Shown here: piece after piece, positions 1 to 7,523 of the stretch | Layout: each line of letters starts with the position of its first letter | Position numbering within the stretch: the first letter of the stretch is position 1 | From: an uncultured Mucispirillum sp. | Lineage (GTDB): Bacteria; Chrysiogenota; Deferribacteres; Deferribacterales; Mucispirillaceae | Assembly (NCBI GenBank): GCA_945947845.1 | Contig: CAMEZN010000049.1 | Coordinates: 1 to 8,775 of the forward strand | Reading direction: 5' to 3' | Length of the DNA: 8,775 nt | The notes under the pieces: generated by a model | What the model saw: only the letters and a program-made list of their open reading frames with translations | Databases searched by the model: none | What the model was told of the DNA's origin: nothing | Made by a program: the position numbers and the translations under genes

Positions 1-1322
1 CGGGAACACGGCTTACAATGAGAACATTCCACATTGGTGGTATTGCTTCTGCCGGTGGTATAGAATCATCTATGAGTTCAAGAATGGGCGGAACTGTTGC
101 ATTTGAGGGTATGAAAACTCTCCGTAACAGAAAAAATGAAATCGTTGTTCTTAACAGAAACGGTTCTGTAATGATTAAAGATTCAATAGGCCGTGTATTA
201 GAAAAATATACTCCGGGATATGGCAGTGTTATCCGTGTAGAAGAAGGTGATACTGTAACAAAAGGTCAGCTCTTATTTGACTGGGACCCACACGTATCTG
301 TTATTATGACAGAGTTTGCAGGAACAGTAGCTTACGGAGATTTAGTAGAAGGTGAAACTTTAAAAGAAGAAGTAGACCAGACAACAAATATTTCTCAAAA
401 AGTTGTTGTTGCTAACTCTAAGGAAAAACGCAGACCTCGTATTTCCATTAAAGATGCAGATAACAAAACAGTTTATCGTTATGAGTTAACTCCGGGAACA
501 ATTATTTCTTATAATGAAGGCGATGAAGTTTATCCGGGTGATATTATTGCGAAAATCCCACGAGAAGCACAGAAAACAAAAGATATTACTGTTGGTCTTC
601 CTCGTGTTGCTGAGCTTTTTGAAGCTAGGAAACCAAAAGACCCTGCTATTATTGCAGAGATTGATGGTATAGTTAAAATTGAAAATGCTGTTCGCGGTAT
701 GAAAAAACTTACTATTGAAAACGAAAATACTGGTGATAAAAAAGTATACAGCATAAACACTATGCGTTATATTAATGCTCACGAAGGCGACTTTATTAGA
801 GCTGGTGAAGCATTGATTGACGGTAACATTAACCCGCACGATATATTAGCTGTATTAGGTGAGGAAGCACTGGCTAAATATTTAGTTGATGAAATACAGA
901 TAGTGTATAGAAAATCTGGGGTTAGCATTAACGATAAGCATATAGAAGTAATAGTTCGTCAAATGCTTAAAAAAGTTATTATTGAAGATGCTGGTGATTC
1001 TGACTTTATGCCAAACGAAGAAGTATACAAAAGCGAATTCAAAAAAGTTCAGCAGGAGCTTTTAGCAGAAGGTAAAGAACCGCCAAAAGGCAGACCTATA
1101 CTTCAAGGTATTACAAAAGCAGCTCTTAATACAGAAAGCTTTATTTCTGCTGCATCATTCCAAGAAACTACAAGAGTTCTTACAGATGCAGCCTGCTCTG
1201 GTAAAACAGACAGACTTCGCGGCTTAAAAGAAAATGTTATTATGGGTAAACTTATACCTGCGGGAACAGGCTCTAAGCATATCATTGATGGTAAATTTAA
1301 ATTTATTAGTCAGGATAATTAA
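1..1322 (+). CDS. rpoC: DNA-directed RNA polymerase subunit beta', 3' portion (partial at window start)
   Basis: This is the C-terminal third of the catalytic beta' subunit of RNA polymerase. The frame is open from the window edge: the codons before the ATG at 18 read GTRLT, which with MRTFHIGG forms the conserved trigger-loop motif, so that ATG is internal and the gene begins upstream. The histidine of MRTFH (codon 30-32) corresponds to the catalytic trigger-loop His936 of E. coli. About 175 residues (nt ~51-575) then interrupt the trigger loop before TKDITVGLPRVAELFEARKP; this is the SI3-type insertion of sandwich-barrel hybrid motifs. Next come the jaw/clamp C-terminal motifs INDKHIEVIVRQML, TESFISAASFQETTRVLT and LKENVIMGKLIPAGTG, ending in a short tail at TAA 1320-1322. 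All expected C-terminal motifs are present and intact. An intrinsic terminator follows 20 nt later, so rpoC closes its operon here instead of continuing into rpsL-rpsG-fusA. Confidence 0.98.
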   Translation, partial: GTRLTMRTFHIGGIASAGGIESSMSSRMGGTVAFEGMKTLRNRKNEIVVLNRNGSVMIKDSIGRVLEKYTPGYGSVIRVEEGDTVTKGQLLFDWDPHVSVIMTEFAGTVAYGDLVEGETLKEEVDQTTNISQKVVVANSKEKRRPRISIKDADNKTVYRYELTPGTIISYNEGDEVYPGDIIAKIPREAQKTKDITVGLPRVAELFEARKPKDPAIIAEIDGIVKIENAVRGMKKLTIENENTGDKKVYSINTMRYINAHEGDFIRAGEALIDGNINPHDILAVLGEEALAKYLVDEIQIVYRKSGVSINDKHIEVIVRQMLKKVIIEDAGDSDFMPNEEVYKSEFKKVQQELLAEGKEPPKGRPILQGITKAALNTESFISAASFQETTRVLTDAACSGKTDRLRGLKENVIMGKLIPAGTGSKHIIDGKFKFISQDN

Positions 1323-1342
1323 TAAAATAAAGAATTATGATG

Positions 1343-1374
1343 AAAAAGGGGGAGCTTTTGCTCCCCCTTTTTTT
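1343..1374 (+). terminator. Rho-independent terminator of the rpoC operon
   Basis: A GC-rich stem GGGGGAGC / GCTCCCCC (1348-1355 with 1360-1367) closes a TTTT loop. It is extended by an AAAAA/TTTTT base and followed by a T run to 1374. It lies 20 nt after the rpoC stop codon. The flanking A and T runs mean it could also work on the minus strand, but no minus-strand gene is visible to use it. Confidence 0.95.
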
Positions 1375-1449
1375 ATAAAATACAGCAAATGTTCAAAAAG
1401 AGTATAAATAATAAAATACATTTATTTTATATTTCTTTTTAAGTATATA

Positions 1450-1455
1450 TATGAT
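1450..1455 (+). promoter_or_regulatory. Candidate -10 element (TATGAT) for the uvrB operon
   Basis: The strong terminator upstream means uvrB needs its own promoter between about 1375 and 1470. TATGAT at 1450-1455 is the best -10-like hexamer, about 35 nt before the start codon. No good -35 hexamer sits 16-18 nt upstream (the region is TTTTAT-like), and the whole gap is so AT-rich that several TATA-like strings occur. The existence of a promoter is well supported; this exact position is weak. Confidence 0.25.
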
Positions 1456-1476
1456 AAAATAACAAAATCAATTTTT

Positions 1477-1480
1477 GGAG
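1477..1480 (+). promoter_or_regulatory. Ribosome binding site that fixes the uvrB start
   Basis: GGAG at 1477-1480 stands 9 nt before the TTG at 1490. The earlier in-frame TTG at 1475 overlaps this Shine-Dalgarno itself and has no purine-rich element in front, so translation most likely begins at 1490. Confidence 0.75.
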
Positions 1481-1489
1481 ATAACACTT

Positions 1490-3463
1490 TTGGATTTTAA
1501 AATTTCATCAGAATATAAGCCGGCAGGGGACCAGATAGAAGCTATTGAGCAGATTGTTTCATCATATAAATCAGGAGCAAAACGGCAGGTTTTATTAGGG
1601 GTTACAGGTTCAGGTAAAACTTTCACAATGGCAAATGTAATAGAAAGATTACAGGTGCCTACATTGATTATAGCACACAATAAAACTCTTGCAGCCCAGC
1701 TTTACGGTGAATTTCTTAAATTTTTTCCAGATAATGCAGTAGAATATTTTGTAAGTTATTATGATTATTATCAGCCGGAAGCATATATTCCATCAAGTGA
1801 TACATATATAGAAAAAGATTCTGCAATAAATGAAGAAATAGAAAAATTAAGAAACAGGGCAACCCGTTCATTAATAGAAAGGCGAGATGTTATTATTGTT
1901 GCATCAGTATCATGTATATACGGCCTTGGTTCACCTGAAACGTATGCTACTATGATACAGCATTTTGAATCTGGAAAGGATTATAATTTTGATGATGTAT
2001 TAATGAAGCTGGTGCAGGTAAGATATGAAAGAAACGATATAGATTTTCACAGGGGAGTATACAGGGTTAAAGGTGATACCATAGAGATATTTCCAAGCCA
2101 TGAAGATGAAACAGCTTATAGGCTTGAATTTTTTGGAGATACTCTTGATAGAATTAGTGAATTTAATGCTTTAACTGGTAAAACACTAAATGAACTGACA
2201 GAACTTTCAGTATATCCTAACACCCACTATGTAACAAGTGCCATTACAATGGATAGTGTAATAGAGCAGATGAAAAAAGACCTGCTTGAAAGATGTTCTG
2301 AATTTGTAAGCCAGAATAAGCTTTTAGAAGAACAAAGGCTTACACAAAGAACTATGTTTGATATAGAAATGTTAAAAGAAACTGGCTACTGCACAGGCAT
2401 AGAGAACTATTCCAGATATTTTGACGGCAGAGCACCCGGTTCTACACCATATACACTTATAAGCTACCTTCCAAAAGATGCGCTGGTAATAATAGATGAA
2501 AGTCATATAACAATACCACAGGTTCGTGGTATGTATAATGGAGACAGGTCAAGGAAAATGACATTAGTAGATTTTGGTTTCCGTCTTCCTGTTGCTCTTG
2601 ATAACAGGCCATTAAAATTTGATGAGTTTGACAGCCGCATAAATAATGTTTTATATGTCAGTGCAACACCAGATAAATATGAGATAGAGCAGGCCCATGG
2701 AGTAATTGCCGAGCAGATTATTCGTCCAACAGGGCTTATGGACCCAGAAATAGAAGTGCGGCCGGCTAGAACTCAGGTTGATGATTTATATGCTGAAATC
2801 ATAAAAGTAACAGGCGAAGGCGGCAGAGTGCTTGTTACCACATTAACCAAAAGAATGGCAGAAGAATTAACAAGATATTATAAAGATATGGGTATAAAAG
2901 TAGAGTATCTCCATTCAGAAATAGATACTTTACAGCGGATAAAAATAATAAAATCCCTTCGTCTTGGTGAGTTTGATGTTCTAGTGGGAATAAATCTTCT
3001 GCGGGAAGGGCTTGATATTCCGGAAGTAAAATTAGTAGCTATACTTGATGCAGATAAGGAAGGGTTTTTACGTTCTACAAAATCACTTATCCAGACAATA
3101 GGTAGGGCTGCTAGGAATGCAGAAGGCAGAGCTATTTTTTACGGTGATAAAATCAGCGGAGCAATGCAGCAGACAATAGATGAGACAAATAGACGCAGAG
3201 CAAAGCAAAAAGCATATAATGAAGCTCACGGCATAACACCAGAAACAGTGAAAAGTGCAATTAGTGATATTTTATCATCTATTTATGAAAAAGATTATTT
3301 TACTGTTGAAGTTAAAGATAGTTTTGATGTAAAATTAAGCGGAAAAACTGATAAAGATATTGAAATGCTTGAAAAGAAAATGTATAAAGCTAGTGAAGAT
3401 TTAGACTTTGAAACTGCTGCAAAATTAAGAGATTTAATATTTGAATTAAAAGCGAAAAAATAG
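1490..3463 (+). CDS. uvrB: UvrABC excinuclease subunit B
   Basis: UvrB is the damage-verifying helicase-like subunit of cytoplasmic nucleotide excision repair. UvrA loads it onto DNA, and it recruits UvrC for the dual incision. From the TTG at 1490 it is 657 residues, normal for the family. It opens with [13 protein letters not shown]. Motifs in order: Walker A GVTGSGKT (37-44); the aromatic beta-hairpin region [14 protein letters not shown] (86-99), which clamps the damaged strand; Walker B/DEAH-like DESH (336-339); VSATP (390-394); [11 protein letters not shown] (503-513); motif [11 protein letters not shown] (535-543); and a C-terminal UVR domain (about 623-657), which binds UvrC. Nothing is missing or truncated. 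It appears to be the first gene of a tight cluster: its TAG ends 17 nt before the PBP1A start. A lexA-type operator was not recognised upstream. A TTG start with good Shine-Dalgarno spacing may moderate its expression. Confidence 0.98.
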   Translation: MDFKISSEYKPAGDQIEAIEQIVSSYKSGAKRQVLLGVTGSGKTFTMANVIERLQVPTLIIAHNKTLAAQLYGEFLKFFPDNAVEYFVSYYDYYQPEAYIPSSDTYIEKDSAINEEIEKLRNRATRSLIERRDVIIVASVSCIYGLGSPETYATMIQHFESGKDYNFDDVLMKLVQVRYERNDIDFHRGVYRVKGDTIEIFPSHEDETAYRLEFFGDTLDRISEFNALTGKTLNELTELSVYPNTHYVTSAITMDSVIEQMKKDLLERCSEFVSQNKLLEEQRLTQRTMFDIEMLKETGYCTGIENYSRYFDGRAPGSTPYTLISYLPKDALVIIDESHITIPQVRGMYNGDRSRKMTLVDFGFRLPVALDNRPLKFDEFDSRINNVLYVSATPDKYEIEQAHGVIAEQIIRPTGLMDPEIEVRPARTQVDDLYAEIIKVTGEGGRVLVTTLTKRMAEELTRYYKDMGIKVEYLHSEIDTLQRIKIIKSLRLGEFDVLVGINLLREGLDIPEVKLVAILDADKEGFLRSTKSLIQTIGRAARNAEGRAIFYGDKISGAMQQTIDETNRRRAKQKAYNEAHGITPETVKSAISDILSSIYEKDYFTVEVKDSFDVKLSGKTDKDIEMLEKKMYKASEDLDFETAAKLRDLIFELKAKK

Positions 3464-3480
3464 AGATAATGGGGTAGGAA

Positions 3481-5958
3481 ATGTCAGAACATAAGTTAGA
3501 TAATGATGAAAATAATGTTCCAATACTTGTAGATGAATTAACTAACATTGCCAATAATAATGCCAATAATAATGATGATAATAATAAACCGAAAAAACGT
3601 TCAAAACTTCGCATTGTTTTATATATTATTGGTGCAATGTTTGCTTTTGGTATAATAGGGCTTATTTCTGTTATTATTTATATATACATATTATGTTTAG
3701 AGCTGCCATCAACTGATGAATTTAGTAAATTTAAATATACTGAACCAATGGTTGTTTATGATGCAAAGGGTAATATTATAGCAGAACTTGGTGCAGAAAG
3801 AAGGTATCCAATATCTATTGAGCAAATGCCGCCTTATGTTTATCAGGCAGTAGTAGCTGTTGAAGATGCAAGGTTTTATGAGCACAGTGGTATTGACCCT
3901 TGGGGTATAGCACGGGCTATGGTATCAAATATTAAGGCTGGAAGAATGATAGAAGGCGGTTCTACCCTGACTCAGCAGCTTGTAAAAGTAATATATCTTT
4001 CACCAGAAAGAAAATTGAAACGAAAAATAAAAGAAGCAATTATTGCATACAGGCTTGATAAGGAATTAAGCAAAGAAAAAATATTAGAGCTTTATTTAAA
4101 TCAGGTAAACTTTGGCAGGGGAGCTTATGGTATTCAGGCAGCTGCCATAAATTATTTTGGAAAAGATGTAAAAGATTTAACCATAGCAGAAGCTGCAATG
4201 ATTGCAGGAATTCCAAAAGGTCCTTCAATTTATGCTCCACACTTAAATATGAAAAGGGCAGTTAATAGAAGAAACCATGTTTTAAAAAGAATGCTTGAAG
4301 TTAAATATATTACTCAGGAAGAATATGATGCTGCGGTAAATGAAACCGTAAAGCTTGCTGAAAGTATTCCATTAAGACTTCGTCATGCAGGTTATTTTAT
4401 GGATTATGTTCATAAATACATAGAAGAAGATTTAAAAATAGAAGATGCACAAAATAAAGGCATCAAAGTATTTACTACTTTAAATTTAGATTACCAGATT
4501 GCAGCAGAAGAAGCATTAATCAAAAATTTAATGAATATAGCCAAAAAAGAAGGCTATACAGGACCCCTTGGTAAAATACTGATAGAAGATGAAACAGATG
4601 TAGAGCAGGTAGAAGATGCAGCAGATAATGCATTAGTTAATGAAGAAAATGATAACAGCTCAGTAAAATATGTTCGTCTTGATAATGATGTGCCAAGCTA
4701 TTTAAAAGATTTAGGATATCAAAAGGCAGTTATTACAGAAGCGGATAAAAGCACATTAAAAATAAAATTAAGTGATGGTTCAGAAGGTAAGATTAATTTT
4801 AAAGAAAACAACTGGATAACAAATAGTAAAAAAGTTCCAGCAAAGTCATTTTTAGAAGTGTTTTCTGTTGATGATATGATTTATGTTTTACCAGTGTTAA
4901 AGGATAATGTATCAACAGGTGTTTATATGTTGGAACAAAACCCTGATTTAGAAGGTGCGGTTGTATCTATGAACCCACAAACTGGTGAAATATATGCAAT
5001 GGCAGGCGGTATGTCATATTTTAAATCATTTTTTAACAGAGCAGTGCAGGCAAGAAGGCAGGTAGGAAGTACATTTAAGCCACTTGTATATTCGGCAGCT
5101 TATGAAAGCGGTTATTATCCAATGAGTATTTTTTATGATACTCCTGTTATTCAGGAAAGCGACAAAGAAGGTGAAGAAGATTGGAGACCAAAAAACTTTG
5201 ATGGACAGTTTATGGGAGAAATGACTCTTGAAAGAGCATTACAGGTCTCTAATAACTCAGTAACTATAAAATTAGCTCAGAAAATTGGTATTAAGAAAAT
5301 AATAAGATATGCAAAGCTTTTTGGTTTTACTGGTGATATACCGGTGGATTTATCTGTTAGTTTAGGCAGTCTTTCAGCTTCTCCGTTGGAGCTTGCCTTT
5401 GCTTATTCTACTTTTGCTAACCAAGGTATGAGACCATCAAAACCATTTTTTGTTACAAGGGTAGCAGATATTGATAATAAGACTTTATTTGAATTCCAGA
5501 AACCTGAAATGACTAAGGTGCTTGATGAAAAATCTGCATCGCTTATTACAGATAATTTAGTTAAAGTTGTAGAAAAAGGTGGTGCTTGGAGAAGTAGAAA
5601 TGCTGTTAATAGAATGCTTGGTGGCAAGACTGGAACATCAAATGACTCAAAAGACGGCTGGTTTGCAGGAGTGCTTCCTAACCTTGTAACTGTTGCATGG
5701 GTAGGCTATGATGATTATAGAAAAATGGGCAGCTCTGCCTTTGGTGGTAATACTGCTCAGTTTGTTTTCATAGATTATTTTAATAGAATAAATGAGCTTG
5801 TGCCTTTGGCACTTTTTCCTGCTCCTTTAAATGCTGCATATTTTAAAGTTAATAATGAAACACATGAGATAACTGATGCAGTAACAGGTGATTTTGGATA
5901 TTCTATTTATCCTGTTGACAGTAATAATCAACCAACATCATATGATTTTAATAAGTAG
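3481..5958 (+). CDS. mrcA: Class A penicillin-binding protein (PBP1A-type, bifunctional peptidoglycan synthase)
   Basis: This is a membrane-anchored enzyme that polymerises lipid II glycan strands and cross-links their peptides in the periplasm. Of 825 residues, the first ~40 are cytoplasmic, Asn-rich and basic at the end (KPKKRSK). One membrane anchor follows (about 44-73). The GT51 glycosyltransferase shows catalytic Glu128 in VEDARFYEHSGID, GGSTLTQQLVK (159-169), and ELYLNQVNFGRGAYGIQAAA starting at 203. An OB-like linker domain covers roughly 330-485 and includes an acidic stretch (369-394). The transpeptidase has all three active-site motifs: STFK with nucleophile Ser530, SNN (590-592) and KTG (716-718). 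All catalytic residues are present, so it should be active. GGGG/AGGA purines stand directly before the ATG. It lies 17 nt after uvrB and 6 nt before the regulator gene. ponA is an alternative symbol; the PBP1A rather than PBP1B/1C assignment rests on the linker and overall motif style. Confidence 0.95.
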   Translation: MSEHKLDNDENNVPILVDELTNIANNNANNNDDNNKPKKRSKLRIVLYIIGAMFAFGIIGLISVIIYIYILCLELPSTDEFSKFKYTEPMVVYDAKGNIIAELGAERRYPISIEQMPPYVYQAVVAVEDARFYEHSGIDPWGIARAMVSNIKAGRMIEGGSTLTQQLVKVIYLSPERKLKRKIKEAIIAYRLDKELSKEKILELYLNQVNFGRGAYGIQAAAINYFGKDVKDLTIAEAAMIAGIPKGPSIYAPHLNMKRAVNRRNHVLKRMLEVKYITQEEYDAAVNETVKLAESIPLRLRHAGYFMDYVHKYIEEDLKIEDAQNKGIKVFTTLNLDYQIAAEEALIKNLMNIAKKEGYTGPLGKILIEDETDVEQVEDAADNALVNEENDNSSVKYVRLDNDVPSYLKDLGYQKAVITEADKSTLKIKLSDGSEGKINFKENNWITNSKKVPAKSFLEVFSVDDMIYVLPVLKDNVSTGVYMLEQNPDLEGAVVSMNPQTGEIYAMAGGMSYFKSFFNRAVQARRQVGSTFKPLVYSAAYESGYYPMSIFYDTPVIQESDKEGEEDWRPKNFDGQFMGEMTLERALQVSNNSVTIKLAQKIGIKKIIRYAKLFGFTGDIPVDLSVSLGSLSASPLELAFAYSTFANQGMRPSKPFFVTRVADIDNKTLFEFQKPEMTKVLDEKSASLITDNLVKVVEKGGAWRSRNAVNRMLGGKTGTSNDSKDGWFAGVLPNLVTVAWVGYDDYRKMGSSAFGGNTAQFVFIDYFNRINELVPLALFPAPLNAAYFKVNNETHEITDAVTGDFGYSIYPVDSNNQPTSYDFNK
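3550..3585 (+). repeat. Short in-frame simple-sequence repeat in the PBP1A N-terminus
   Basis: The 12-bp unit GCCAATAATAAT occurs twice in tandem (3550-3561, 3562-3573) and is followed by GATGATAATAAT. It encodes the Ala/Asn/Asp-rich stretch of the cytoplasmic tail just before the basic stop-transfer residues. Unit sizes of 12 and 3 keep the frame, so slippage would change tail length and not switch the gene off. Confidence 0.8.
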
Positions 5959-5964
5959 CAGAAT

Positions 5965-6987
5965 ATGGATAATGAAAATATAGATATAGTTAATAAAAGT
6001 AATGTAGAAGAAACAGCAGAAGGACACCAGCCGGCTAAATATAAAAGCAGGAGTATTGTAAATAATTCTGCAAAAATGAAAAAAATATATGATTTAGTAG
6101 AGGTTGTTGCTCCTATTGATGTAAGTATCCATATTACAGGTGAAGATGGCTGTGGAAAAAATATGCTTGCAGAATATATTCACAGCCAAAGCGGCAGAAC
6201 AGGTGAATTTGTAATAATTAACCCAATAGAGCTAAATGATGTAGTTGGTTCTCTTGGATTTAGCAAAGTATATGATTATTTTAAAAAGGCAGAAAAAGGC
6301 ACTTTATATATTGCTGATATAGCATCAGCTAATACAAAATTACAAGAATACCTGCTGAATTCTATTATTAAAATAGAGCAGGAATTGGGTATGTATTCTC
6401 CACGGTTTATATCATCTACTAATAGGAACTTAACAGAGCTTTCTCGTCAGCAGCGGTTTAATCAACGGCTAAGAGATAGTTTTGCCATTATTATTAATAT
6501 ACCACCATTACGGGAAAGAAAAGAAGATATTGCTGACTTAATTAAAATAATAATGCGGGATTTAGGGTATTTTGGTAAAAAAATGATACCAATATCAGAA
6601 GAAGCAGAAGAAACTCTGCAAAGCTATGACTGGCCGGGTAATGTAAGACAGCTTGTAAATACTATATACCATGCAGTAAATCATACAAGCAGTGGTATGA
6701 TAGTATTATCATCTCTGCCAAAAGATGTTAGAAGAAAGCAGGGGTTTGTTGAGGCTGGGAGAAATACACTTGATGAATTATATAAATTTGCCCGCGGCTT
6801 ATTAGAAAGTGGTATTCATTCTGAGGCAATTAACCCTTATGAAGAATATATTAAAGCAGTTGAAAGACCTTTAATACAAGCAGCTCTTGATATGACAAAA
6901 GGTAACAGGTCTCAGGCTGCACAGATTATTAGGATTAATAGAAATACACTGCATAAAAAAATACAACTATATGATATGGAAGACTAA
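5965..6987 (+). CDS. Degenerate NtrC-family AAA+ regulator with C-terminal Fis-type helix-turn-helix
   Basis: A 340-residue protein shaped like a bacterial enhancer-binding protein without a receiver domain. Residues 1-30 are a short unstructured-looking leader. The AAA+ core (about 31-255) keeps a Walker A-like GEDGCGKN (59-66), sensor I RFISSTNRNL (147-156), PPLRERKEDI (180-189) and sensor II YDWPGNVRQL (221-230). A linker leads to a Fis-type DNA-binding tail (about 297-336) with ERPLIQAALDMTKGN and INRNTLHKKI. Key parts are lost. The GAFTGA loop that contacts sigma-54 is absent and the segment is about 20 residues shorter. Walker B reads LYIADI instead of LFLDEI (A117, D118). The two arginine-finger positions are N166 and S172. 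I infer a DNA-binding regulator that does not remodel sigma-54 holoenzyme and may not hydrolyse ATP; TyrR-like regulators, which also lack GAFTGA, are a precedent. It starts 6 nt after the PBP1A stop with only a weak Shine-Dalgarno, which suggests translational coupling. Its targets are unknown. Confidence 0.85.
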   Translation: MDNENIDIVNKSNVEETAEGHQPAKYKSRSIVNNSAKMKKIYDLVEVVAPIDVSIHITGEDGCGKNMLAEYIHSQSGRTGEFVIINPIELNDVVGSLGFSKVYDYFKKAEKGTLYIADIASANTKLQEYLLNSIIKIEQELGMYSPRFISSTNRNLTELSRQQRFNQRLRDSFAIIINIPPLRERKEDIADLIKIIMRDLGYFGKKMIPISEEAEETLQSYDWPGNVRQLVNTIYHAVNHTSSGMIVLSSLPKDVRRKQGFVEAGRNTLDELYKFARGLLESGIHSEAINPYEEYIKAVERPLIQAALDMTKGNRSQAAQIIRINRNTLHKKIQLYDMED

Positions 6988-6990
6988 TTA

Positions 6991-7425
6991 ATGAAATATA
7001 AAATAATATTAATTGCTGTAATACTCATTTTTCAAAGTATATATGCCTTTGCAGAAGATGAAAATGTTATAATGGTGCTTGAAGTAAATAATATTGATAC
7101 ATCAAAAGGTAATATAATGATACATTTGTGCAGAAATGTGCAGGAATTTTCAGGAACGGTTCCAGTTCCTTATGCTTTTTTCTTTCCAGCAAAGAAAAAT
7201 TCTGTTACTGCAAAAATTACTATTCCAAAGGGTAAGTATGCTGTTAAAGTTTTTCATGATGAAAATGAAAATAAAATAATGGATTTAAATGCAGCTAACC
7301 ACCCGGTAGAAAAGTTTGGGTTTTCAAATAATTTTTTTGGTTCTTATTCATCACTTCCGCCCTTTGATAAGGTGCTTATAAATCTTGATAAGACAGAAAA
7401 TTTTGTCAGAGTAAATCTAAGATAA
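6991..7425 (+). CDS. Exported DUF2141 family protein
   Basis: A 144-residue protein with a clear signal peptide: MKYK, a hydrophobic core at 5-18, and AFA at 19-21 as a likely signal peptidase I site. The mature part (~123 residues) matches my recollection of the DUF2141 pattern: an early beta strand VLEVNNIDTSKGNIMIHL, then IPKGKYAVKVFHDENENKIMD (79-98 region), then EKFGFSNN and a PPFDKVLINL strand. H89-D90 and the spacing DxNxNxxxD (90-98) resemble a small metal-binding loop of the EF-hand/dockerin kind, but binding is only an inference. A GGAAG element (6978-6982) inside the end of the upstream gene serves as ribosome binding site, and only 3 nt separate the two genes, so they are co-expressed. 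The function of the family is not established; a periplasmic or outer-surface location is likely. Confidence 0.85.
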   Translation: MKYKIILIAVILIFQSIYAFAEDENVIMVLEVNNIDTSKGNIMIHLCRNVQEFSGTVPVPYAFFFPAKKNSVTAKITIPKGKYAVKVFHDENENKIMDLNAANHPVEKFGFSNNFFGSYSSLPPFDKVLINLDKTENFVRVNLR

Positions 7426-7455
7426 GATATAATTTCAAAATAATTAAATTTTCTC

Positions 7456-7483
7456 TTGTTTTATTTTTTAAAAAGAGTATATT
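7456..7483 (+). promoter_or_regulatory. Candidate sigma-70-type promoter for the TehA-like gene
   Basis: TTGTTT (7456-7461) and TATATT (7478-7483) are separated by 16 nt. They lie in the only sizeable gap (98 nt) between the DUF2141 gene and the transporter gene, about 40 nt before the start codon. The AT-rich background makes chance matches common, so support is moderate. Confidence 0.4.
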
Positions 7484-7523
7484 CAGACAAAAGAAGTCTT
7501 TTTTAAAAATATAAGGAAGTGAA

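Noticed and set aside
486..839. Long minus-strand open frame opposite rpoC
   Set aside because: It lies antisense to unmistakable rpoC coding sequence, and its Asn/Phe/Ser-rich translation looks like no protein family; it is a composition shadow.
1381..1474. Possible additional promoters or a LexA-type operator before uvrB
   Set aside because: The gap is nearly all A and T with many TATA-like strings, but no paired -35/-10 set with good spacing and no clear palindromic operator was found.
4040..4240. Minus-strand open frame opposite the PBP1A glycosyltransferase region
   Set aside because: The plus strand encodes conserved GT51 motifs here; the reverse translation is Leu/Gln-rich noise without a ribosome binding site of note.
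5965..6987. Ordinary sigma-54-dependent activator
   Set aside because: The general shape fits, but GAFTGA, the Walker B acidic pair and both arginine-finger positions are missing, so the standard role is not supported.
7470..7504. Possible terminator after the DUF2141 gene (AAAAAGA with TCTTTTT, or AGAC with GTCT, then a T run)
   Set aside because: The stems are only four to seven pairs, almost entirely A-T, and compete with each other. In this AT-rich gap such pairings are expected by chance, so read-through into the next gene remains open.
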